This document shows, one piece after another, positions 37,602 to 45,449 of a DNA stretch of 64,000 bases. Both the position numbers and the translations under genes were made by a program. This DNA comes from Sphingomonas sp. Leaf17 (GTDB lineage: Bacteria > Pseudomonadota > Alphaproteobacteria > Sphingomonadales > Sphingomonadaceae). The notes below the pieces were generated by a model. That model had not been told where the DNA came from and searched no databases. It worked only from the letters and a program-made list of their open reading frames with translations. The stretch covers positions 62,001-126,000 of the forward strand of contig NZ_LMKL01000004.1 of the NCBI RefSeq assembly GCF_001421505.1. Reading direction: 5' to 3'. Position 1 is the stretch's first letter, and the number at the start of each line of letters is the position of its first letter.

Positions 37602-38441
37602 TCAGTAGTGCCCTCCCATGAAGAACAATGTCGTCCACGCTTTGCGGCGTATCGCATCGCCCCTTGTGATGAGGCCATAGGGGAAAATTTCGTCAAGATG
37701 AGGGACAACCGGCTCCTGCAAGCCCTTCGCTATCTCGACCTGGTGCGCTTGAGAGCAAGCCCAGCACAACAATCGGTATAGCGGCTTGATGATCTGCAAG
37801 ATCGTCCAAACGCAATGACCCCTTGTCCGCTTTGTTAATTCAAGCTGATAGACAATATCGACTATAAGCTCATACTCTCCGCGCATACCCATCGCAAACC
37901 CATGCATATTGCTACGGTCGCAATATGCTATTGCTTGCTCATTTATTGCAGCCCGCCTCTGGTACGACAGACTTTCGTCAGCAATACGCAGATGTAATCC
38001 ATACCATGTAATTAATGGATCACTTCCACCAATTCCCTTAGAGAGAAGGTCAAGATTGTGGTATCTTGATTTATCTGCAAAGATAGAAAGGAAATTTAGT
38101 GCATCGTAGTGCAATGATGCTTCTTCATACCAACCATCCTTAATCCCGTTGTCCTCTCCGACAATTCGCAGGTGGTCGTATATATTAACCAAGGAATGGC
38201 GAAATTTATTTCGCAGCGTATTGTTTGAAGGTGTGTTTAAATCGTTTGTGGCCATGTGATATGTTACAAATATGATCTTCATCAGGCGTTCTAGGCCGAT
38301 AGAAAGATTGAAAAGCGACGTGTAGATTGTTCCGGGCTGGTAGTGATCGGACTTGGCAAGCCCTTCCAAGCCCGTAAGCAAAGCGTTGCTTGCTAGGTGG
38401 CCCTCTTGCGCCATCATTCGGAAACGGTGTGAAAAAATCAT
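37602..38441 (-). CDS. Low-GC orphan protein of unknown function with HEPN-like features
   Basis: A 279-aa product with base and codon use clearly AT-richer than the rest of the window, indicating recent transfer. The sequence is mostly helical. The early segment SLFNLSIGLERLMKIIFVTY followed by LRNKFRHSLVNIYDHL resembles HEPN-type helical domains, in which a conserved Arg-x4-6-His acts in RNA cleavage; here RNKFRH would provide Arg-x4-His. That reading is my inference from pattern only. The central part (ADESLSYQRRAAINEQAIAY) and the C-terminus (hydrophobic IIKPLYRLLCWACSQAH) are not recognised. There is no antitoxin-like or integrase gene beside it. Alternatives are a phage-defence or abortive-infection protein of another fold, or a plain hypothetical. 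Confidence 0.7.
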   Translation of the reverse strand: MIFSHRFRMMAQEGHLASNALLTGLEGLAKSDHYQPGTIYTSLFNLSIGLERLMKIIFVTYHMATNDLNTPSNNTLRNKFRHSLVNIYDHLRIVGEDNGIKDGWYEEASLHYDALNFLSIFADKSRYHNLDLLSKGIGGSDPLITWYGLHLRIADESLSYQRRAAINEQAIAYCDRSNMHGFAMGMRGEYELIVDIVYQLELTKRTRGHCVWTILQIIKPLYRLLCWACSQAHQVEIAKGLQEPVVPHLDEIFPYGLITRGDAIRRKAWTTLFFMGGHY

Positions 38442-38724
38442 GCAGAGGCGTTATGCTCTGCAAAGGTTATCATAGCCAGACCCGCCTACGGCCTGAAAAT
38501 GTCAGGGATATGTGAGAGGGCAATCAAACACTCCCGAGTGACGGTTTACCCCTTACCCGGCCCCACGATTATGACACGCCTAACGCGACCTGCATTGTTG
38601 CGCGCGGCTCGTTCTCGCTGCGTAGCGTGTCACCAATGCCCAGCCCAGCCCAATGATCCCGGTAGCGATGACCCTGCCTCGCACGTTGTACCTTGTGGTG
38701 TATCGAAGTCAGCCTTCCCCACAC

Positions 38725-39420
38725 TCACCCCACCGGTACCTGCTCCTCCACCCGCTCGACCCGTCCCTTGAACCCTTGGGCCACGACATACCATTCCGAC
38801 GATTCCTTGCGGCTGGCCGGCGGTTTGGCGTGCTTCACGCTGGTGAAATTGCGCTTCAGGGTGGCGACCAGCGTGTCGTCCGCGCCGCCGGCCAGCACTT
38901 TCGCCACAAAGCCGCCGCCGGGGCGCAGGACGTCGCAGGCGAAGTCGACCGCGGCCTCGACCAGCCCCATGGTGCGCAGGTGATCGGTCTGGGGGTGGCC
39001 GACGGTGTTGGCGGCCATGTCGGACAGGACGAGGTCGGGAGCGCCGCCCAGCGCCTCTGACAGCAGGTGCGGCGCGCTGTCGTCCATGAAGTCGAGTTCG
39101 AAGATCGTCACGCCCTCGATCGGGTCGACCGGCAAGAGGTCGATGCCGACGATGCTGGCGTTCTTCACCAGCTTCTGCACGACCTGCGTCCAGCCGCCGG
39201 GCGCGATGCCGAGGTCGACGACGCGCTTGGTGTTTTTCAGAAAGCCGAAGCGTTCGTTCAGCTCGATGAGCTTGTAGGCGGCACGGCTGCGATACCCCTC
39301 CGCCTTGGCGCGGCGGACATAAGGATCGTTCAACTGGCGTTCGAGCCAGCGGTTCGACTGCGGCGTACGCCCGCGCGAGGTCTTGACGCGGGTGCGCCCG
39401 CCCGATCCACCCCGGCTCAC
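38725..39420 (-). CDS. rlmE: RlmE, 23S rRNA (uridine-2552-2'-O) methyltransferase
   Basis: FtsJ/RrmJ enzyme methylating the ribosomal A-loop late in 50S assembly. The 231-aa product begins at GTG 39420, overlapping the ppx stop (GTGA), with a basic Arg/Gly/Ser-rich tail, then [21 protein letters not shown], the Lys of the K-D-K-E tetrad in RSRAAYKL, the SAM motif [23 protein letters not shown] and [12 protein letters not shown]. Length is slightly above E. coli RlmE because of the N-terminal tail. Translationally coupled to the upstream phosphatase gene. Confidence 0.95.
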   Translation of the reverse strand: MSRGGSGGRTRVKTSRGRTPQSNRWLERQLNDPYVRRAKAEGYRSRAAYKLIELNERFGFLKNTKRVVDLGIAPGGWTQVVQKLVKNASIVGIDLLPVDPIEGVTIFELDFMDDSAPHLLSEALGGAPDLVLSDMAANTVGHPQTDHLRTMGLVEAAVDFACDVLRPGGGFVAKVLAGGADDTLVATLKRNFTSVKHAKPPASRKESSEWYVVAQGFKGRVERVEEQVPVG

Positions 39421-40454
39421 GAGCGGGGGCTGCCCATCAGGCTGCGCAAGATGCCTTCGCGGATGCCGCGATCGGCAATCCCGATCCGTTCGGCGGGCCA
39501 CAGGTCCATGATCGTCTCCAATATCGCACAGCCGGCGACGACCAGATCGGCGCGCTCCTGACCGATGCAGGGTAGTTTCGCGCGGTCCTCGATCGCCATC
39601 TGCGACAGGTCGCTGCTGATCTTTCGCATCGCGGGCGCCGGCACGATCAGCCCGTCGACCACCGACCGGTCGTAATGGCTGAGGCCCAGATGCACGCTGG
39701 CGAGCGTCGTTACCGTGCCGCTGGTGCCGAGCAGGCGCGGGCGACGGAGTCCGCGCGGCAGGCGGGCGGCGAACCCGGCGAAACTGTCGGCAACGAGGCT
39801 CCGCATCCGCGCATAGGCCGCCGCGCGTCCATCCGCGCCGACGCCGCCGCCGGCACTCTCGGTCAGCGACACCACGCCCCAGGGCGCGGAATGCCAGTCG
39901 AGCACGGTCGGCACCAGCGTCGAGGTGTCGATCAGCACGAGTTCGGTCGACCCGCCGCCGATGTCGAACACCAAGGCCGGATCCTCACCCGGCTCGATCA
40001 GCGCGTGACAGCCAAGGACGGCGAGCCGCGCCTCCTCCTCGGCCGAAATGATGTCGAGGTGGATACCGGTTTCCGCCAGCACGCGCGCGATGAAGGCGGG
40101 GCCGTTCACCGCCTGGCGACAGGCCTCGGTCGCGACCGAGCGGGCGAGGGTGACGTTGCGGCGGCGCAATTTGTCGGCGCAGACGCGCAGGGCCGCGATG
40201 GTGCGTTCGATCGCCGCGTCGCTGAGGCGACCGTTTGCGGCCAGCCCCTCGCCCAGACGAACGATTCGCGAAAAGGCGTCGATGACCGCAAAGCCCGGCC
40301 CGTGCGGCCGGGCGATCAGCAGCCGGCAATTGTTGGTGCCGAGATCAAGGGCGGCGAAGTGCCGCGCATCGGCCCCGCGCCCACGCGCTGGCCGACCTGT
40401 CGCCGGACGGGCAGGGGGTCCCTGCCGGTACGGCATTCCGGGTGTCTGCCCCAT
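39417..40454 (-). CDS. Ppx/GppA family exopolyphosphatase / pppGpp phosphohydrolase
   Basis: Acts on polyphosphate or pppGpp in the stringent response. The 345-aa protein has the ASKHA-fold phosphate motifs: [26 protein letters not shown], the catalytic region [21 protein letters not shown] and [12 protein letters not shown]. The length is that of the short (one-module) alphaproteobacterial form without the C-terminal HD domain found in E. coli Ppx. The first 30 residues are Arg/Pro-rich and unconserved, so a later start is possible. The rlmE coupling is conserved in alphaproteobacteria. Confidence 0.93.
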   Translation of the reverse strand: MGQTPGMPYRQGPPARPATGRPARGRGADARHFAALDLGTNNCRLLIARPHGPGFAVIDAFSRIVRLGEGLAANGRLSDAAIERTIAALRVCADKLRRRNVTLARSVATEACRQAVNGPAFIARVLAETGIHLDIISAEEEARLAVLGCHALIEPGEDPALVFDIGGGSTELVLIDTSTLVPTVLDWHSAPWGVVSLTESAGGGVGADGRAAAYARMRSLVADSFAGFAARLPRGLRRPRLLGTSGTVTTLASVHLGLSHYDRSVVDGLIVPAPAMRKISSDLSQMAIEDRAKLPCIGQERADLVVAGCAILETIMDLWPAERIGIADRGIREGILRSLMGSPRS

Positions 40455-40606
40455 GCCGTGTGCTCACTTATCTGTTCTGCCGCCGTGGGATGAAAACCGT
40501 CCCACCCGGTGCTTGGAGCACACGCTAGCGCATGGATGCTGAGCGGACAAGCGGATCGGCGTTGACAAGCCCGGCAGGGCGGCCTAATGGCGCGCTTCGC
40601 TGATGA

Positions 40607-40680
40607 TGCCCCGTCGTCTAATGGTAAGACTGCGGTTTCTGATACCGCCTATTGAGGTTCGAATCCTCACGGGGCATCCA
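40607..40680 (+). tRNA. tRNA-Gln (anticodon CTG)
   Basis: A 74-nt cloverleaf: acceptor TGCCCCG pairs with CGGGGCA, D-stem GTCT/AGAC, anticodon stem GCGGT/ACCGC around loop TTCTGAT (anticodon CTG), T-arm TGAGG-TTCGAAT-CCTCA, and an encoded CCA end. The U1-A72 opening pair is typical of glutamine tRNAs. Confidence 0.97.
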
Positions 40681-40793
40681 GCGATTTGAGGCCCTCCGCC
40701 AGTCCGCACGGACCGCGTTCGAGTGCCGTCCCAAGCCGCCGAACAATGTCCGACACGCCGTGACCGCGACCGCAGACCGCGCGTCGTTCCGGT

Positions 40794-40823
40794 GTTGCGG
40801 GAGGGGATTGCCCCCTCCGCAAC
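40794..40823 (-). terminator. Hairpin after the ABC-F gene
   Basis: Arms GTTGCGG...AGGGG (40794-40806) and CCCCCTCCGCAAC (40811-40823), a 12-bp stem with one bulge, located 5 nt past the stop of the minus-strand ABC-F gene. No T-run follows, so termination strength is uncertain. Confidence 0.5.
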
Positions 40824-40827
40824 GGGT

Positions 40828-42618
40828 TCAGCCCAGCGCCTCGACCTGTTCCGCCAGTTCCAGCCAGCGCATTTCGGCGGCCTCCTTGTCGGCGCGGGCC
40901 TTTTCGATCGCCTTGGTCAGCCTGGCGAAGGTGGCGTGGTCGCGGACATACAGGGTGGGGTCGGCCAGCAGCGCCTCGTCGCGGGCGATCGCGGCGTCAT
41001 ACCCCTCGATGGTCTTGGGCAGCAGGTCATAGTCGCGCTGGTCCTTGTAGGTCAGCTTGACCTTGGGCGCGGGCGGCGGTGCGGCGGGCGAGGGGGCCTT
41101 GGTCGCCTTTTTCGCGCCCGCCACGGGCTTGCGCTGGCGTTCCCAGTCAGCATAGCCGCCCGCGACCACATCGACGCTGCCCGACCCGTCCAGCCCCAGC
41201 GTGATCGTGACCGTGCGGTCGAGGAAGTCGCGGTCGTGGCTGACGATCAGGACGGTGCCGTCGTAATCGGCGATCACCTCCTGCAACAGATCCAGCGTTT
41301 CCAGGTCGAGGTCGTTGGTCGGCTCGTCCAGCACCAGCAGGTTGGACGGCCGGGCGAATTCGCGGGCCAGCAACAGGCGCGAACGTTCGCCGCCCGACAG
41401 CGAGCCGATCTTGGCCTCGACCATGTTGGGGTCGAACAGGAACTCCTTCAGATAGCCGTGGATGTGCTTGCGCACGCCCAGCACGTCGATCCATTCGCCG
41501 CCGTCGGCCACGACCTCGCGCACCGTCTTTTCCGGGGCCATCAGGCTGCGTTGCTGGTCGATGACGACGGCATCGAGCGTCTTGGCGAGGCGGATGAAGC
41601 CGCTGTCGGGTTCGATCTCGCCGGTCAGAAGTTTCAGCAGCGTCGATTTGCCCGCGCCGTTGCGGCCCACGATACCGATCCGGTCGCCGCGCGTGACGCG
41701 CAGGTTCAGCGTGTCGATGATGGTCCGGCGGGCGTCGCCCTCGCCAAAGCCCTTCGACACCGCCTTCACGTCGATCACGACCTTGGTCTTGGAATCGTCG
41801 CTGGCGGTGGTCAGGTTCGCGGCACCCTGCGGTCCCAGCATCGACGCGCGTTCGGCGCGCATCTCGTGCAGCTTGGTCAGGCGGCCCTGGTTGCGTTTGC
41901 GCCGGCCAGTGACGCCGCGCAGCAGCCAATGCTCCTCCAGCTTCAGCCGCGCGTCGAGCCGTTCGGCCTGCCGCGCTTCGTCGGCATAGACCTGATCGGT
42001 CCACGCCTCGAACCCGCCAAAGCCGATTTCGGCGCGGCGGATGGTGCCGCGGTCCAGCCACAGCGTCTGCTTCGTCAGGCGGGTCAGGAAGGTTCGGTCG
42101 TGGCTGATGACGACGAACGCGCCGCGGAACCGCTTCAGCCAGTCCTCCAGCCATTCGATCGCGGCGATGTCGAGATGGTTGGTCGGCTCGTCGAGCAACA
42201 GGACGTCGGGGTCCTGCGCCAGCGCGCGGACGATCGCGGCGCGGCGACGCTCGCCACCGGAAGCCGACGATGCGTCGCGCGAGAGGTCGATGCCAAGCTG
42301 ATCGGCGATCGCATCCGCCTCGTGCCGGAGCGGCGCGTCGTCGCCGCCCATGACATAGTCGAGCAGGGTCGCGACGCCGCGCAGGTCGGGTTCCTGTTCG
42401 AGCAGGATGACGCGCGTGCCCGGCACGATCGTGCGGCGGCCCTCGTCGCTGTCGACCTTGCCGCCGATCAGCTTCAGCAGCGTGGTCTTGCCAGCGCCGT
42501 TGCGGCCGATGAGCGCGAGGCGATCGCGCGCGCCGATGTGGATGTCGAGATTGCGGAACAACCAGCCGGAACCCTGTACGAGTCCCAGACCTTCATATGC
42601 GAGTATCGGTGCGGCCAT
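40828..42618 (-). CDS. ABC-F family ATPase (Uup-like)
   Basis: Soluble duplicated ABC ATPase that works on the ribosome or on branched DNA intermediates. ATG at 42618 gives 596 aa. First ABC: Walker A GRNGAGKTT, signature SASGGERRRAAI, Walker B VLLLDEPTNHLD. A linker follows with GVTGRRKRNQGRLTKLHEM. Second ABC: GRNGAGKST, LSGGERSRLLL, LVLDEPTNDLD. The C-terminus has a Pro/Ala/Lys linker and a short coiled coil (YDAAIARDEALLADPTLY to LAEQVEAL), as in Uup. Upstream in-frame codons from 42678 are not family-like. No resistance partner is nearby, so a housekeeping role is likely. Confidence 0.93.
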   Translation of the reverse strand: MAAPILAYEGLGLVQGSGWLFRNLDIHIGARDRLALIGRNGAGKTTLLKLIGGKVDSDEGRRTIVPGTRVILLEQEPDLRGVATLLDYVMGGDDAPLRHEADAIADQLGIDLSRDASSASGGERRRAAIVRALAQDPDVLLLDEPTNHLDIAAIEWLEDWLKRFRGAFVVISHDRTFLTRLTKQTLWLDRGTIRRAEIGFGGFEAWTDQVYADEARQAERLDARLKLEEHWLLRGVTGRRKRNQGRLTKLHEMRAERASMLGPQGAANLTTASDDSKTKVVIDVKAVSKGFGEGDARRTIIDTLNLRVTRGDRIGIVGRNGAGKSTLLKLLTGEIEPDSGFIRLAKTLDAVVIDQQRSLMAPEKTVREVVADGGEWIDVLGVRKHIHGYLKEFLFDPNMVEAKIGSLSGGERSRLLLAREFARPSNLLVLDEPTNDLDLETLDLLQEVIADYDGTVLIVSHDRDFLDRTVTITLGLDGSGSVDVVAGGYADWERQRKPVAGAKKATKAPSPAAPPPAPKVKLTYKDQRDYDLLPKTIEGYDAAIARDEALLADPTLYVRDHATFARLTKAIEKARADKEAAEMRWLELAEQVEALG

Positions 42619-42705
42619 GCCGCGCCACCTAGGGAACAGGCGGGCCGGCGGCAAGTTTCGCTTGGCTGACGGTCGCATTCACAGGCTGTTCAACGCAGTG
42701 GACCT

Positions 42706-43044
42706 ATGCAAAGCCCCATGACGATGATCCTGTTCCTTGCGTCCCTTGCCGCCGCTCAGCCGATCGCTCAGCCTCCGCTGGCCGAACCGATGGCGTTCCA
42801 GGCACCCGAACAGCGGCGCAACGACCAGCAACGCGCGTTCGACGCGCGGCGCACCGGTCGCATCCTGCCGCTGCCCGAGATCGAGCGGCGGGTGGTGCCG
42901 ACGATGGGCGGCGCCCAGTATATCGGCTTCGACTTCGATTCGCGCAGCGGCATTTACACGCTGAAGTTCCTGCGCGATGGATCGGTCATCTGGGTCGATG
43001 TCGATGGCCAGACCGGTCAGGTCGTCGGCCGGACCGGACGCTGA
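42706..43044 (+). CDS. Small secreted PepSY-like protein upstream of a two-component system
   Basis: A 112-aa protein with a signal peptide (MTMILFLASLAAAQP, from the second Met) and a C-terminal PepSY-like beta module (GFDFDSRSGIYTLKFLRDGSVIWVDVDG, about residues 73-100, ending QTGQVVGRTGR). PepSY domains are often periplasmic inhibitors or sensors coupled to two-component systems. It is 49 nt before the response regulator gene and co-directional, suggesting one operon and a sensory or modulatory role. The call is by pattern; sequence is short. Confidence 0.75.
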   Translation: MQSPMTMILFLASLAAAQPIAQPPLAEPMAFQAPEQRRNDQQRAFDARRTGRILPLPEIERRVVPTMGGAQYIGFDFDSRSGIYTLKFLRDGSVIWVDVDGQTGQVVGRTGR

Positions 43045-43093
43045 CCCCGCCGCCTGTCGAAAAGCCATAGCCCCATACGAAAAGGGAAATAGC

Positions 43094-43759
43094 ATGCGCG
43101 TTCTGATCGTCGAGGACGAGCCGAATCTGGGAACCCAGTTGAAGAACACGCTGGAGGGCGCGGGCTATGCCATCGACCTTGCCACCGATGGCGAGGAGGG
43201 GCTGTTCCTGGGCCAGACCGAGAATTACGACGCGGTCGTGCTGGATCTGGGCCTGCCCGAGATCGACGGGCTGACCGTGCTCGACCGCTGGCGCAAGGAG
43301 GGCAAGGTGATGCCCGTGCTGGTCCTGACCGCGCGCGACAGCTGGTCGGACAAGGTGGCCGGGCTGGACGCGGGCGCGGACGACTATGTCGCCAAGCCGT
43401 TCCAGAGCGAGGAACTGATCGCCCGCCTGCGCGCGCTGATCCGCCGGGCATCGGGCAATGCGTCGTCCGAACTGACCGCGGGGGACATCCGCCTCGATAC
43501 CCGGTCGGGCAAGGTGACGCGGGCGGGCGAGCCGGTGAAGCTGACCGCACAGGAATACAAGCTGCTCAGCTACCTGCTCCACCACAAGGGCAAGGTGGTC
43601 AGCCGGACCGAGTTGATCGAGCATATCTACGATCAGGACTTCGATCGCGATTCCAATACGATCGAGGTGTTTGTTACGCGCATCCGCAAGAAGCTGGGTC
43701 AGGATGTCATCACGACGATCCGGGGTCTTGGCTACAGCCTGGAAGATCCCGCGGCGTAA
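43094..43759 (+). CDS. OmpR/PhoB-family response regulator
   Basis: A 221-aa DNA-binding regulator: receiver domain with acidic pocket E7-D8, phosphoacceptor D51 in VVLDLGLP, Thr in VLTARD and Lys in AKPF, then a winged-helix domain (LTAQEYKLLSYLLHHKGKVVSRTEL; DSNTIEVFVTRIRKKLG). ATG at 43094 follows an AGGGAAA ribosome-binding stretch. The sensor kinase gene begins 12 nt after its stop. The pairing with a PepSY protein and the kinase resembles PhoP/PhoQ- or CpxRA-like envelope or cation-sensing modules; the stimulus is unknown. Confidence 0.96.
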   Translation: MRVLIVEDEPNLGTQLKNTLEGAGYAIDLATDGEEGLFLGQTENYDAVVLDLGLPEIDGLTVLDRWRKEGKVMPVLVLTARDSWSDKVAGLDAGADDYVAKPFQSEELIARLRALIRRASGNASSELTAGDIRLDTRSGKVTRAGEPVKLTAQEYKLLSYLLHHKGKVVSRTELIEHIYDQDFDRDSNTIEVFVTRIRKKLGQDVITTIRGLGYSLEDPAA

Positions 43760-43771
43760 GGCCCGGACGCG

Positions 43772-45145
43772 ATGACCGACACGATCGACCCGACTCCGCG
43801 CGTGCCGGCCAAGACAACGGGATCGCTGTCGCGCCGGATGATCCTGATCGCGGCGGTGTGGATCGTCGTGTTGCTGGCGGGCGGCGGCTATGCGCTGGAT
43901 CGGGTGCTGTCGACCGCGGTGACGCGCAATTTCGACGACCAGCTCGAATATGTGCTGAACGCGCTGATCGTGTCGGCGGAAATCGACCCGCAGGGCGAGG
44001 TGCGGTTCAACCGCGAACTGGCCGACCAGCGCGTGCTGGAACCCTATTCGGGACTGTACTGGCAGGTGTCGGCCAAGGCGCGTGAGCCGTTCCCGTCGCG
44101 GTCGCTGTGGGACCGGCGGCTGACCTATGGCGGGGTGCATAACGATCGCGGCATCCATTTCTATGACAGCGGCCAGTTCGCGGACGAAAAGCTGCGTATC
44201 GTCGAGCGCGATCTGGTTCTGCCGAAATCGCCGGTGCGCTGGCGGTTTCAGGTGGCGCAGAGCCGCGACGGGCTGGACGCGCAGATCGCGACGCTGCGGC
44301 GGACGCTGGTGCGCAGTTTCGCCCTGCTCGCGCTGGGGCTGATTATTCTGGCGGCGCTCCAGACCTTCTACGGCCTGTGGCCATTGCGCAAAGTGCGCGA
44401 GGAGATCGCCCGGATGCGGGCCGGCCAGTCCAACCGGGTCGATGGCGCGATGCCCGACGAGGTCGCGCCGATGGTCGAGGAGCTGAACGCGCTGATCGCT
44501 CACAATGAGCGGCAGGCAGAGGAGGCGCGGCGACATGCCGGCAATCTGGCGCACGCGCTGAAGACGCCGCTGACCGTCATCATGAACGCCGCCACCGCGC
44601 AGGCCGATGACCTGGCCGAAACGGTGGTGCGCGAGGCGCGGACGATGCGGCGGCAGGTCGACCATCATCTGGCGCGCGCGCGGGCGGTCGGCCGGCGAGG
44701 ATCGGCGCACAGCCGGGCCGATGTCTGGCCCAGCCTGGAATCGGTCGAGCGCGCGGTCGGGCGGCTGTATCGCCATGTCCGGATCGACGTCGCCGGGCCA
44801 AGGGATCTGCAGGTTCATGTCGAGCGGCAGGATCTGGACGAAATGCTCGGAAATCTCATCGAAAACGCGGCGAAATATGGCGGCGGCAGCGTCTTCGTCA
44901 CGGTCGGCGCGCAGGCCGGGTTCGTCGAGTTCCTGATCGAGGATGACGGGATGGGTATCCCCGAGGAACAACGCGTTCGGATCTTCGATCGCGGCGTGCG
45001 GCTCGATTCCGGCAAGCCTGGCACCGGGCTGGGGCTGGCGATCGTGCGCGATGTGGCGGAAATCTACGAGGGCACGGTGGCGCTGGAGGAGAGCGAGGAT
45101 CTGGGCGGGCTGATGGTCCGGTTGCGGTTGCCGGCGGCCAATTGA
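43772..45145 (+). CDS. Sensor histidine kinase
   Basis: Cognate kinase of the preceding regulator, 457 aa. Two TM helices (about 24-48 and 180-205) bracket a periplasmic sensor domain of about 130 residues (YVLNALIVSAEIDPQGEVRF). A HAMP-like segment follows, then the phospho-His in LAHALKTPL (H261), the N-box ENAAKYGGG, the D-box DDGMGIPEEQR and G-box GTGLGLAI. The sensor domain is PhoQ-like in size, but no acidic Mg-binding cluster stands out. All catalytic boxes are intact. Confidence 0.95.
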   Translation: MTDTIDPTPRVPAKTTGSLSRRMILIAAVWIVVLLAGGGYALDRVLSTAVTRNFDDQLEYVLNALIVSAEIDPQGEVRFNRELADQRVLEPYSGLYWQVSAKAREPFPSRSLWDRRLTYGGVHNDRGIHFYDSGQFADEKLRIVERDLVLPKSPVRWRFQVAQSRDGLDAQIATLRRTLVRSFALLALGLIILAALQTFYGLWPLRKVREEIARMRAGQSNRVDGAMPDEVAPMVEELNALIAHNERQAEEARRHAGNLAHALKTPLTVIMNAATAQADDLAETVVREARTMRRQVDHHLARARAVGRRGSAHSRADVWPSLESVERAVGRLYRHVRIDVAGPRDLQVHVERQDLDEMLGNLIENAAKYGGGSVFVTVGAQAGFVEFLIEDDGMGIPEEQRVRIFDRGVRLDSGKPGTGLGLAIVRDVAEIYEGTVALEESEDLGGLMVRLRLPAAN

Positions 45146-45449
45146 CGGGTTTGCCCAATATTTCCATCAGTCGTGGCCCTGGATCCCCACCTGCGCGGGG
45201 GAACAGCCGGGACATCTTTTGTCTTTCACCCCCGGCAAAGGCAGGGGCCCAATTTCGGGACGGGGCGTAAACGAGCGACCCGCGCCGCCGGGCGTATGTT
45301 CCCTGTTAGGCCCCAGCCTTCGCCGGGGCGGTTGATATTGGGGGGTGACTGCACGCCACCGCTGGTCGTTCAATCATTCCGTCCGGCCCGACCGCAAGTC
45401 ACGACGGCTTCCAACCCGGCCCAATCCTGCTAAACGCAGCCCCATAGTC
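45146..45449. repeat. Gap of 304 nt with three REP-like palindromes
   Basis: Members of the palindrome family lie at about 45177-45202 (inverted orientation), 45228-45253 and 45309-45331 (inverted), the same inverted/direct/inverted pattern as the 20226-20367 cluster. The last 100 nt should contain the promoter of the PBP1a gene; I see no clear -35/-10. No gene is apparent. Confidence 0.7.

Noticed and set aside
40607-40680. tRNA-Gln as attachment site of an integrated element for the 37.6-kb islet
   Set aside because: No integrase and no repeat of the tRNA 3' end near the islet, and three housekeeping-like genes lie between.
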